From Laguncularia racemosa (taxonomy: Eukaryota > Streptophyta > Magnoliopsida > Myrtales > Combretaceae), in NCBI GenBank assembly GCA_037954665.1, contig JBBMOL010000230.1, positions 186,001 through 250,000 of the forward strand: DNA of 64,000 nucleotides, in the 5' to 3' direction. How positions within the stretch are numbered: position 1 is the stretch's first letter; each line of letters begins with the position of its first letter. Shown piece by piece: positions 1-10,606 of this stretch. The notes under the pieces were generated by a model. It searched no databases and had not been told where the DNA came from. It was given only the letters and a program-made list of their open reading frames with translations. Both the position numbers and the translations under genes were made by a program.

Positions 1-394
1 AATTCCCAAAACTTCAATCAACAAAACCCTTCTCATATACCTTCAATTAACTCACGGCAAGATGAAATTAAAACAATCAATTTCCGAACACTCAATTGCA
101 ACAATCTCTCTTCTTAAACCTTAAGCAACTCACGGCAAGATGAAGATAACAAAATTAACTTTCAAAATCCCAATTGCAACAATCCCTCCCCTTAAACCTG
201 TAGCTCTGATACCAAAAGATGATGTGCCTAAATCCAAGATTAAGCACATGCAAAACAAGATTAAAAGACACTTATACAATGCCAACCAATCTAGTCCTCA
301 AATGGCGCAAATCCTTAACACTTGTAACCAATTTTTCAATGATGACGTGTTTGAATCTTAAATCCAAATTTGATATAGCTCTGATACCAAAAGA
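1..394 (-). mobile_element. Leader of a family-A non-autonomous LTR element (left edge cut)
   Basis: Read on the minus strand, this follows the LTR at 395-1314. A tRNA-iMet-type primer site (TGGTATCAGAGC) lies at 378-389 and a second at 203-214. From about 202 down to 1 it closely matches the leader of E1 just after 22895, sharing the words on 'TTGTTGCAATTG' and 'TTGCCGTGAG'. The stretch between the two primer sites ends in a second LTR-end-like sequence at 220. No gene is visible. The rest of the element lies outside the window, so its target duplication cannot be tested. Confidence 0.8.
220..394 (-). repeat. Duplicated U5-end/primer-site module
   Basis: The module is about 175 bp. It starts (minus strand) with the primer site at 378-389 and ends at 220 in an LTR-like terminus ending GGCACATCA, immediately followed by a second identical primer site (203-214). 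A clearly homologous module sits in the same place, after an LTR, at 47219-47394. The tandem LTR end plus primer site could arise from template switching or from recombination with a 3' LTR end. Confidence 0.7.
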
Positions 395-1314
395 TGATGT
401 GCCTAAAGGGGGGTCAAGCACAATCAACTAAAAAGGGATGAATTGTCAATGATCATCCACGCCACAAACAAAGGAAAGCCTCAAATTCCAAAAGAAAACC
501 GAAATATTGATGAGAAATCAAAAGGATATAAAGAACATCCGATGGCTAGATTTCAATGATGAATAATAGAACATGAAATGAGATTCCAATTCAATTCGAA
601 TTACTCCAAATCTGAAATTTAGAACCCTAATTTCAAAAGAACAAGAACAACATAAAAGTAACTAATTCCTCACCAGATATGACGCACTAGTTTGGAGTTA
701 GGATCAACTTGTAATTTGTTGATATGACTCACAACAAATTCAAGTCCACTCGCCACAATTTCACTAAGGAAATTGATAAGAGCAAATGCTTGCAAGAGGC
801 ACTTTCTCACGGCATAAAGGGGGTGTTTTCTCAAATGTTCAAAAAGCTCCCTAAAAAAACCTAATTTGCAAGTATTTATACTTGCACCCTTTAGGGTTAA
901 AATGACAAGAAAATCACAACTATGCCACTATAAGGTGGCCGGTCCTAAAGGAAAAATTACAACCAAATAAAATGTCCCAAAAGCTTACAAAATAAATGGT
1001 TCAAACATAAATTACAAATACAGAAAATAATCTTCAGCAAGCTAGCTTCATAATGGAATTCGTCGGCCAACTCATCGCCGGTTCAGGTCGGTCCATAGAT
1101 AACCCACAAGCTGAGTCTTAATGAGTTTGTCCATCGCCTTGTGAAGCCAAATAAGCATACCTGTTGGAATATACAATTCATGAATAAGATAAAAGAGGTT
1201 AGATAATAATTTATTCCGAGGTTGATCTGCTCGAAATGGGCCCTCATCGCCAAGATTCGAAATCCATCAATTTTTGTCCTAATGATAGGTCTTGTCGGAT
1301 TTTGATTCCCATCA
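395..1314 (-). repeat. Family-A LTR (5' LTR of the left-edge element)
   Basis: This 920-bp LTR is in reverse orientation. On the minus strand it runs from TGATGGGAATC to GGCACATCA and matches the E1 LTRs at 21988 and 24856. The palindromic TATA module lies at 868-885. The first ~77 codons of the LTR (1322 down to 1083) are open and encode the basic PxTRPIIRTK-type tail seen in E1. The upstream flank (1315 onward) is a family-B LTR, so this element inserted into an older LTR. No target duplication can be shown because the other end is outside the window. Confidence 0.9.
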
Positions 1315-1890
1315 CTAATCATTTTGTAGAATATACACCTCTTTTCACGTGAGAATTAGGGTTCATACCTTGGTTCCAAACTCTTATCAATTTCAATCCC
1401 AAGAGTTGAAATTGTGGCGAGTGCAACATCTTGAAATTGTGAGTTATATCAATTTCATTTTGTTGTGATTTCTTTTCTTCTCTAGTGTGTTATATCTAGG
1501 GTTGAATTGTGATATTTCTTGGTCAGATATACTTGTTGTTATTCACGAATTCTTGTGATTATTTGAAGGAATTATCAAATTGATCCAATTCATCTCTGAG
1601 GATTTCTTTGATAACTTGTTCTTCATTATTAGAAAAAGGGATTGTTTTGTTACGGTTTTCTTTTGTCAAATTTAGGCTTCATTTGCGTGGATTATATGAA
1701 ATTAGAGTGTTGTTAGAAGGAATTTTCATTGAAGTATTTTGATTATATCATTGGTTGTTTGAATTTCATCATTTCATCATTAGGGTTCATTTGAAAAGTG
1801 CCAATTTTTGATCCAATTTTGCCTTGACTTGAGATAATTATTCTTAAGTCTTTTGGATGTGCTTTTAAGTGTGTTTAGGCACATCAGGAA
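1315..1890 (+). repeat. Right part of a family-B LTR
   Basis: This matches the right half of the E2 LTRs (from about 18479 to 19050), including the stretch after the TATA module and the terminal GTGTTTAGGCACATCA. The left half lies beyond the inserted family-A element. It may be a solo LTR or a 3' LTR. The sequence after 1890 is neither primer site nor interior, which favours one of those two. Confidence 0.75.
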
Positions 1891-2510
1891 AGGTATAAAT
1901 GTATTTAAATTTCTATCTTTTCAATATATCATTCTCATAGTTAAGTAAATGTGAGATATTGTTGGGTAAATATATTTTGAATTAATAATCACGAATAGTG
2001 CAAAAATTTACCTGGTAATATATAATTTTGAAGGTTTTTCTTGTTATAATATCTTCTTTATTATGTACTTTTGGTTAGTAGTTATTTGTCATTTTTTAAT
2101 ATTATACCTTTCTAATGGTATATCTTCGTTATAAATTTTTATTTATTAGTAATTTCTTAAAGTCACAATTGATTTTTAAATTTTATCTATTATCTTTTAG
2201 CTTTTGTATATATAACTAGGTGAAACTAGTTTTATACATGATTTATCATTTTAGAAATAAAATATCTATATTATACAACTTATGCTCGATTATCTATATT
2301 ATGACTTATATTGCAAATTTGCAATTTATGGCTAAAATAAACACTCAATTTCCTTATTTCTATTATTCATTATATTTTTTAATGACTATTGTAAGTAAAT
2401 TTATAATATTTGAAAGTTATTTTACATAGGTTGTAGAAACTTATGTTTCTACATTCTGTTTCTACGGACCCCTTAGCGATTCTACGTAAAATCGTGATTT
2501 TGATAACCTT
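1891..2510. other. AT-rich stretch, no gene seen
   Basis: Very AT-rich sequence between an LTR end and the integrase remnant. Its only long reading frame (69 codons at 2220-2429) is low in complexity and resembles no known protein. I see no RNA gene or tandem array. Confidence 0.5.
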
Positions 2511-2950
2511 GGCTATAATCCTTCAATTCCATTAGATTTTATAGCAGGACTAGCAACAAAGGAAGAGAGTCTTAATGGAGTTGATTGAGCTAGACAAATT
2601 CAGCACATTTATGATAGAACTACTGAATACCTTCAGAAGACCCAAGAACAACAGAGAATCTAGGGAAACAGACACAAAAGAATTCATCTTTATAATCCAA
2701 ATGACTTAGTCTAGATTAATCTTAGCAGGGATAGGTTTCCACATAAGAAGTTACAGAAGCTATCTCTCAGATCAAACGGACCATTCAGGGTTTTAAAGTG
2801 CATCAACAACAATGCCTACCGGATATAGTTACCAGGAGAGTATGGAGTATTAGCGACCTTTAATCTTGCAGATCTATGACCATCCTAATCAAACGACATG
2901 CATGAAGACCTATCAAATTTGAGGGCAAATCTTCCAAAAGCTCGAGGAGA
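2511..2950 (+). pseudogene. pol: Integrase C-terminal remnant (E7)
   Basis: Translation gives the end of a Ty3/gypsy integrase: a DRFPHKKLQKLSLRSNGPFRV stretch of the GPF/Y type, followed by NNAYRI and LPGEYGVLATFNLADL. It then reads DLSNLRANLPKARGDD directly into the LTR at 2951. Several in-frame stops are present. Everything upstream, including the catalytic core, RT and gag, is missing. The tail matches the ends of the non-autonomous E1 and E2 frames, so this may be what remains of the autonomous relative of those families. Confidence 0.75.
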
Positions 2951-3970
2951 TGATAGGAATCAAACTCCTATAGGACCTATCACTAGAACCCGAGCTAAAG
3001 GTCTACATAACTTAGTTTTGAGAATCTTACATGAGAAACCCAATCTTGAGGAAGTTAATTTATTTTCTTCATTCCTACATTATAATTGTTATGCATTCCA
3101 GCAGGTTCACTTATCAGTCCTATAGGGTGCTAAATCACCGATACTTTTGAGCGAGTCAGGATCCTCATCGGGGCTCAATTCGAAAGTACTCTGAAGACTG
3201 GCATCTTGAAGACCAATTTCTTTTATATATTTTTCATTTCTGTAGACTATTTTATGTTGTATTTTCTTTTGGGACACTTTTATTTTTTTGTAATTTTTCA
3301 TTTAGGAACGGCCACCCTAAAAGTAACATAGTTGTAATTTTATGTATTTTCTAACCCTAAAGGGAGCAAGTATAAATACTTGCTTAAAGTAGGGTTTTGG
3401 GAGGCTATTTTTCAGATTATAAACTTCACTTTAATGTTAGAGAATTAAGGTTTCCTAGTTCAAATTTCCTCTTATCAATTTCAATCCCAAGAGTTGAGAT
3501 TATGGTGAGTGCAACATTTGAAATTGTAAGTCATATCAATTTCGTTTTGTTGTGATTTCTTTTCTTCTCTAATGTGTAATATCTAGGGTTGAATTGGAAG
3601 TTTCTTAGTCAGATTTGATTGCATTTGTAATCAAATTATTATTATTTAATTGATTAGTTCTTAGCATTTGTTATCACCATCAAATTTTGCTTCATCTTGT
3701 GGCATGAATTGGCTCTTGTTGGAAAGGTTGATTTTGGAGTTGTTCTTGTTGATCTTGTGTATTATTCACGTGATTGTCAAGTATATTTTATGATCTTCAT
3801 TGAGGAATACATCATTGTGATATTCATTTCATGAAATATAGCAATCGGTTTACCTACTTCATTTAGGGTTTACGCAATTTTTGTGCCCTTTGAACCGGTT
3901 TTGATCTTGTGAATTGAAGTTGTTCCTTTGGTTCATTTGCATGTGCTTAGACCTTGGTTTTAAGCACATC
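2951..3970 (+). repeat. LTR of E7, related to families A and B
   Basis: This 1020-bp LTR starts TGATAGGAATC and ends TTTTAAGCACATCA. The palindromic TATA module is at 3366-3383. The first codons continue the upstream integrase frame into GPITRTRAKGL, so the LTR encodes the end of pol. The purine tract CGAGGAGA lies directly before it. A related LTR lies in reverse at 47395-48436. The following bases (3971 on) belong to another element, so E7 inserted into E6. Its left end is missing and no target duplication could be paired. Confidence 0.85.
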
Positions 3971-4198
3971 AACAATGCGACACTCCTTAGTGCATGACAA
4001 TACTTATTATTTTCTTGATACAATTGATTAGTCTCTTACTAGTGTGTAGGAATACATTCATGTAAATCTTATGGAATTATGTCTCATGAAAAGTACAAAA
4101 GATTATCGAGAGGGGTTTAACCAGATAGATGTGAGAAATTTAATTTTCAAAGCCCCCCCCCCCCCCAATTAGCGAGTGTGCAATACATCAAGCCAACA
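3971..4198 (+). mobile_element. E6 remnant, left piece (Athila/Tat-like)
   Basis: This is host sequence of E4. Joined across E4 to 37356, it reads GCCAACA + ACGTTAATCAAAAGTGC. That matches the post-pol motif 'ACGTTAA..AA..GC.T.TTGG.AGGCAAC' found in E5 near 10550-10585. A run of 14 C lies at 4153-4166. The 5-bp target duplication CAACA occupies 4194-4198 and recurs at 37351-37355. Confidence 0.6.
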
Positions 4199-4887
4199 TG
4201 ACTCTAGTAACTAAGAAGACAGAACCAAGAACTCAAGATCCATTGCAAGAAATTGAAGGCCCAATGACTCGAACTAGAGTAAAGAGGATGAATGATGCCC
4301 TATAAGGACTAGTCATGGACCTACAAGCCAAGGAATCAAATTACATGAAAGGAGAACCAACACCTATTAATGTGATTCACGTTTCCATGGAAGAATGCAA
4401 GGATTTGAAGTCTTTGAATAAAAATTGTTGTGTGATGAACCGAAAAGGAAAAAAAAAGATTTATGATTTTGCGTTTGTTATGTTTTTTAGTATTTTTTTT
4501 TTTTTGTAATTTAGAATAATTAGTTACTTGCTCGGTTCACATGAGGATAAGGAAGTAAGTTAAATTAGGAAACTTAGGTTTTATATTGTTACATGGACAC
4601 ATTATAAGACAACATAAAAGGGGCCGGCACACTTTAATGGAATAGAAATTTTTTTAACACTCTTTTCGTGGAACACGAAGCCCTCTTTTGTTATTTGCAA
4701 AAGAATTCTCCTTTAGGAATTTCTTAACTGAATTACTATAGGAAACCCTTAATTGATAATTTAGGTTTCAATTAATAGGTGTGATTGTGGTCTAGTTCCA
4801 TGTTACTTATTCGAGATGATCCTCGGGGAATTGATTCAAATAGCGTACGTCGGGTTCTAGGTTTAGCATACCTAGGGTCACACATTC
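4199..4887 (+). repeat. 5' LTR of E4
   Basis: This is homologous to 36657-37350 over its whole length but much more diverged than the other LTR pairs, consistent with E4 being the outermost and oldest member of the nest. It starts TGACTCTAGTAAC after the duplication CAACA. Codons near 4260-4320 encode the tail GPMTRTRVKRMNDAL, so this LTR also carries the end of pol. The right end is judged by alignment (GGGTCACACATTC against GGTCACGCATCA) and may be off by a few bases. No clean primer site remains beside it. Confidence 0.8.
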
Positions 4888-5443
4888 TTGAATGAAGTAA
4901 CCTCTATCCTTTTGTTATTTGTTTGTTATTTAATTTGCATACTCTTAGTCATATCTGAAATTCATAAAAAAAAAAATCTTGTTTCAATCACAAAAACCAT
5001 TGGAGATCGACAACATACAAGTTTAGTTTAGCCATTGAAATTCAATTGTGTTTCAATTCCTAGATCATCTTGAAAGCATATGTACAAAAAAAAAAAAAAC
5101 AATTCTATTGTGAAGAAATCCAAGAACCGAAATCTCCAAATGAAAAATCTAATTTTGGCAAGTTACAATTCAATTGCTAAATACACTTTCCAATTCCAAC
5201 CACAATAGATACCTTGTGCTTTTTAATTTGTGCATCCAAAAATTACATTCCATAATCACAAATTGTTTCAATGCAAAATTATTGTTCATTGAATTGCAAG
5301 AAAAGGAGTTGTTTGAGTTATTTCCGAGTCCATAGTAAAGAGCTTGTCATAGTTATTGAAGAGTACTTCTATCCTCAATTGTTATCGTGATTTGAAACCG
5401 AAGGAGTCAATTACGTGTTGACTTAGTGAATTGTGTTGAGAAG
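4888..5443 (+). other. E4 leader, left piece
   Basis: Non-coding leader between the E4 LTR and the E5 insertion, containing A-runs near 5086-5099. The last five bases (5439-5443, AGAAG) are the target duplication of E5. The leader resumes at 17646. No gene is visible. Confidence 0.65.
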
Positions 5444-6888
5444 TGATCGTTGCCAATCGTAGTTTTAATAAATTGAATTCTTGTTCTTAATCCTACTACG
5501 AAGCAATAGGCAAGTGCACCTATCGTAGCATAATATAGTAAGTAAGCATAAGGCCATCCCTCAAAGATACACCAATCACTAGTACTAACTCCATTCCTAT
5601 TATCTAACCATCGCTTAATAATGTTGTTCGAAACTTGATCACTCTAATCTCAAAACTAACAACTCACTAACAACAATGGTTCTAAAGATTTATCAATTAA
5701 CAAAAGCAACCTAGATCTTATTCTGCTCCTTCTCTATCATGTAATTCATTAGATTTCTGGAGATTGTCATAATTGACTTCTTATACTATCGAATTCTCTA
5801 GTCAAGTTAACTACTTTCTCAAGTATATTAACCTATCTAATCCTAGGTTTATCAAATAAGATCTCTCCTTAGTTAATAGCAACCTAGAATTGCATAAAGC
5901 ACATGAATTCGCATCAAAATAATCGATGTAAACAGAAGACTCTTGTTTCCTATCTCTAGAAGAATAATCAAATCTCATTAATTGCATTAGATCTAATCAT
6001 ATGAGCAATTTCTCAATTAACTAATGTGATATCACTCTTAAATTCATATTCGAGATCTATGAATCTAAGAAACAATTGAAGAACACGCAATTAATCATAA
6101 GAAAGTCAACAACTTTGCATTAAAGATCAAATCTTTATCACATGACAAAGAAGTTTCAAATAAAATCTAGATCTAGGGTCTACTCCTCCATAAATTTGAC
6201 AAGAGAAACACAATTACTAGAAGAATAGACAAAGTTCATGGCCACAACCCTTAAAGATAAAATCTTTTTTCTTCGTGGGTCTTCAATCTCCCTTGGAATC
6301 GACAAAATCTTCTTTCCCTTGCTGTTATGAGAGTGAGAGAAAATGAAGAATTCGTAAGTTCTCTCTATAGGGCGAACTGATGGTCTATTATACATATACC
6401 CCGATTGGATATATACACGACCAGATACACAAGTAGTGTATCTCATTCGTGTATCTCATGCTTGCTTCCAGGTGTCCTTATGTGAATATACACGAGCAAG
6501 TACATGGGAGTGTACATTGGTCGTGTATTTGAAACGTCATCAAACAAAAGCAAAACTTAGATAGACAAGTATAGTACATGGGCGTGTACTTTGCTCATGT
6601 ACTTTCCAGAAATCCCCTTCAGTATACATAAGTAAAACAGCAAAGTGCATGGGCGTTTATCTTGCTTGTGTACTTTCCAGAATTTTTTTCTTCACATGTA
6701 ATGTATCCAATTCCTTCCAAACTTGCTCTGACTCTTCAAAACTCCTTCCCTTAGCTCCAAAATACTCTAGAAGATCCTGAAATTAACATTCATTCCATTA
6801 AGCACCCTTTTCTTCAACAAATCATCTAAAAATTCAACAATAAAGCACAATTTCATTACTCTAGATAAGGGTATTTTGCGACTTATCA
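5444..6888 (-). repeat. 3' LTR of E5
   Basis: This 1445-bp copy matches 16194-17640 with scattered substitutions. On the minus strand it begins TGATAAGTCGC and ends CGATCA. The U3 (about 6410-6680) holds paired ACACG.../...CGTGT motifs. The TATA region near 6388-6398 lacks one T compared with the 5' copy (CTATTATAC against CTATTTATAC). The pair is old enough to show several percent divergence by eye. Confidence 0.9.
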
Positions 6889-6903
6889 AACTTCCCCACA
6901 CTT
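6889..6903 (-). promoter_or_regulatory. Polypurine tract of E5
   Basis: On the minus strand the sequence AAGTGTGGGGAAGTT lies directly before the LTR start, the expected position of the plus-strand primer. A near-copy (AAGTGTGGGAAAA) lies internally at 10386-10399. Confidence 0.85.
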
Positions 6904-8457
6904 AAGTCTTTGCTTGTCCTCAAGCAAAATAAAACATTAATCAAACTTCTCATTAATCATGATTATCGTTACAAAATAATACTACTCACACATTAGCATT
7001 TATGAATTTTAATCTTTAAAGCTCAATGCAATCCCTCAATCTAATGAGTGTGCTTCTCACCTTGTCATGAAAGTATTGTAACAAAGATACTTTAGTCAAA
7101 TTTCTAGGATTAATCAGAGTAAACCAAGCTTTACCCTCATCATTTAACAACGGCTTTCATGATCAAAATTAGACACAAGATCAATCAGAGCAAAAGGAAA
7201 CGTGGTACATTTCAACCACCACTAAAGAGTCTATAATCTTCTCAATTATCTCTCTAAGCAAAGCAATCAATAATGAAAGTACATTGCATCTATGTTTCCC
7301 CTGGATTCCTCCTCCTTTTTAGTTGATCTCTTCAAAGATTTTATTCTTTGTAATAGTTCACTATTTTCATCCTTTTTTTTTAGTTCAACTGCTTATGATC
7401 TTGCAACCCATGTAATGAGTTTTCAACCGATAATCCTAGGCTCGTCACCTAAGTTAACAAACGTTATCCCCTCAATTGAGGGCGTTCCTATGGGCTTAAT
7501 TACTCGAGTTACAGGACCCTCTCAACTTTTGCCTCTATGGTATTTCATCTTGTTACGGTAATTTCCTCAGTCGGCTGATCCTAGGCCAGACGACCTTAGG
7601 TGACTAGGTTTTAAACGAACCCCGTCGAATCTCTATTACCTTAACTTATTATTTTGACTAGTTAGTAGCGGAGTCAAACTTCGCTCTTCTGAGGGACCAA
7701 AGCCTGCCTATACTAACCAATCCTTTATTTTCAAGTATAACATGCTTTCATTAAATTATTACTTTAAAGAGATCTTCTAAGAAGGATCACCAAGTGAATC
7801 ATTTCATTTGGCCTTTCATGAAAGATTAAATGGCTCTCAAGATCTTTGAGTTTCACAGTGATTTTATCCCATAACTTTGACTAAGTATCAATGTTCCAAA
7901 GAAGATAAAGGAGACATGCACAACACTCTTTTAGAGGAATTCATTCACTAAATTCTAAAATACTACGTAATTTGCAATGATGATTTCAAAATTCGATTAT
8001 CAAGCAAAAAGAAAAAAAAATAGGGGAAAATTTTAAATGACTCATACAATTCAGCACAACCCTTATCAAATTTCTTTAGTATCCCCTTCCCTACACTTAG
8101 ATTGAGACATTGTCCCCAAAGTCTTTATCATTCAAGAACACAATGAGAAATAAAGAGATAAAAAGAAAAAATAAAAAGAAAAGGAACTAAGACTTCCTGG
8201 GATTAAACAAGTGACGGACCAATTGCATAGTTAGCGGAATGTCGATCATCTATATCAATGAAGCTTGCTAAGGAAAGTTATGGGACCATTTGCATTCGTA
8301 GGATAGCACCTAGATCAGCAAAGTTGAACACAATAAAAACGAAAGGTAAAAGAGTAAATAGAGATCAGTCATTATTACAATCATCCAGCAAGGAAGAGTC
8401 TAGCTCAAGAGAAAGAGCTCCTCGAATATGCAAAATAAAACAATTAACTTAAGTCAT
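6904..8457 (-). other. E5 3' spacer, no gene
   Basis: Non-coding region between the env-like gene and the PPT. It is AT-rich and contains GAGGACAAGCAAAG (minus strand, 6915-6928), a sequence commonly seen just before Athila PPTs. Short reading frames here (7292-7561 and 8258-8452, plus strand) resemble nothing known. Confidence 0.6.
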
Positions 8458-9847
8458 TCATCATTCCGAACTAGTCTCCTCATCTTCATTAGTCTCATCA
8501 TCTTCATTCTCGTCTACTTCATCCTCTTCATCATCACTTTCCTTACCCTGAGAAATGATCGGTTCCACTTCCTCAGTGGTTTCCTCTGTATCTTCTTCAG
8601 TTTCTCCCTCGTTTTCCTTATCTTTATCACCGCTAGCCACAACTTCCTCTTCAGCTTCAGAGGAAGAGGCATAAGTGGGCAAACTGGCTTGCCCCGCTGG
8701 GAAGCACTTAGCCAGCGACTGGAAAGCGTGAACTACAAATTTTCTAAATTTTCTTTCTTTCTTTTTCAACCCCTTTAGTTGAACTTTCATCTCACCTTGG
8801 GTCTTCTCAATGGATGCCAAGCGGTCAAGTGCCTGCTCCGATGTGGGAATAGAAGACTCACCAGGTGAAGACAAGGAAGGAGCAGCCTTGGAGGATTGTG
8901 ATGAAGGGTGCGGCCTGCTAGAAGTGCGGGAAGTTCCTGTGATTTTTTTCACTCCCCACTTGGAAAACGACCAATCAGAGATTCTTTCCTAATTGCACTT
9001 GACGGCCTCTGGCCCAGGGTCTTGGAAAATGTCCATGCTCTTAAGCAAATGAGTGATGAAGCTATCGTAGTAAATCCCCTTAGATTGAAAGTCATGGGCT
9101 GTCTCCATATATAAAAGGCCAACTTCAACCCGATATTAATTTGATACCCGTGGGAGATGCTGTAAAGATAAAAGATTTCAAAGTTATTGACAACTCCCTT
9201 ACTGCTTTTTCGAGCTCTAATTGTGTTTGTTAAGAGCCAATGACAAACTTTGAGGCAATCATCCTTAATTAAAGAGGCCTTGGAGCTGGATGGAAAGTAC
9301 TTTTGATCCGGGTCTCCGGTCAACTCCTCCCAACATACCTGAGCGTCAGCGTTGGGAGGTTAACTGCAATGTAAACCCGAAACTTAGGTGTCCGGGTAAA
9401 AGCTTTGGTGTAGAATCCCATTAGAGAATAGAACTAGCAGATAGTAAGGTTGTGCTATCGCTCGTACACTTTAAAACTGAAGGAGTTGTCCCAACCTTTT
9501 TCAATTTTTGTCTTTTATATCTGCATAGTGGATAGGAACTCAAGAGTAACATCCCTATACACGGGTTCTTGAATGGTGAACAGGACCTCCCATGGTCCGA
9601 TGGCAAGGATCTCCTTGATTGGTTGAACTAATTCATACCCTTTTAGCATGCCTCAATCCAAATATTGATGTGCACCAAACGATTTCTATGAGAGAATTTC
9701 GAACCGCTTCTTGCTCCATGGCTCATCCGCAACTCTTCGGGGGGGTGGAGTGGAGGATGAACTAGCACCATCCCACTTTCGCTTAGCAGGGGTGGTCTTC
9801 TTCTTCTTGGTAAACTTCGGTTTAACTGCATAAGTCTTCTTGCCCAT
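8458..9847 (-). pseudogene. Athila env-like ORF (putative plant transposon protein domain)
   Basis: Reading starts at the ATG at 9845-9847 (MGKKTYAVKPKF, lysine-rich). It continues through frameshifts near 9660 and 9330 into LEFLST/CQFYSLMGFY-like text, ELTGDPDQ..SSSKASLIKD, and a TNTIRARKSSKGVVN motif. It ends (8461-8952) in a serine-rich then strongly acidic C-terminus. This pattern matches the plant 'putative transposon protein' domain found downstream of pol in Athila elements and often called env-like. I see no membrane segment or signal peptide in what remains, so an envelope role is not supported. At least two frameshifts and several stops make it a pseudogene. The longest clean piece is the 163-codon C-terminal frame. 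Confidence 0.75.
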
Positions 9848-10399
9848 CTTGAGTCCTTGAAAAGGAAGAAATTGATGGTGTGGAAAAAATAACCACGGTG
9901 TAGAGGAGTTGAGTGGGAGTAACTGGGGAAAGAGGAAGTGTACGAATGGAGAAAGGGTAGTGTAAATGGTAGAATGAAGTGAGGATTCCTTTTATAGTAC
10001 GAGGAGAAAAATTAGATACACGACTAAATACACGGTCATGTACTTTGGATCGTGTATCTCGAGTGAGGTGTTCTCGTTCAGGTACAGGATCATGTATCTC
10101 ATTTGTGTTCCGTGGGAGAGCATTCTGTGGGTCAGATACACGATCAGGTACACGAGCCTGTACCTTGTTCGTATATCTCTAATATATACACAATGAGCAT
10201 ATTTTGAATTGCACAGGAGGGCACACCATGATGTATTCCCCTTTTGTATTGCAAAGTCAATTTAGACACCCTCTAGCATGTGTGAGAAACCGGATACACC
10301 ACTAGTGTACCCGGTTGTGTAAATCAAAGTATATACCTGTCATCACTTCATCTTGCACTCCCTTGAAAAGGTCTTCCATCCTGAATTTTCCCACACTTA
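9848..10399 (-). promoter_or_regulatory. U3-like internal promoter region before the env-like gene
   Basis: In sense order the region holds a purine tract TAAGTGTGGGAAAA (10386-10399) almost identical to the element's 3' PPT. About 200 bp rich in paired ACACG/CGTGT words follows (10012-10170, like the LTR U3). Then come a TATA box TATAAAAGG (9988-9996), a pyrimidine-rich leader of about 140 bp, and the env-like ATG at 9847. The purine tract is known in Athila elements. The promoter reading is my inference from the order of signals. Confidence 0.5.
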
Positions 10400-10606
10400 G
10401 AGCTTAAAAGAAGCTCTATTAAGGTGACTTTCATAGAATCCAAACTTGGTTAGCCCCTCTGTAGCTTGCTGTCCTGCAAAAGTTACTCCAAAACAACGGG
10501 TGATAATAAAGAAAGCAAAGAGTAAGGAAGAAAACTTACCTAAGCAACATGGGTTGCCTCCCAAGAAACGCTGTTGTTTAACGTCATTGGCCAATGAACC
10601 AGTGGA

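Noticed and set aside
8428..8778. A 116-codon plus-strand frame rich in Phe, Ile and Leu
   Set aside because: It is the reverse of the acidic C-terminus of the E5 env-like gene, where Glu/Asp codons read as Phe/Leu/Ile on the other strand.
8461..9847. True viral envelope gene in E5
   Set aside because: No signal peptide or membrane segment is visible. The recognisable domain is the plant transposon-protein type, so only 'env-like' is supported.
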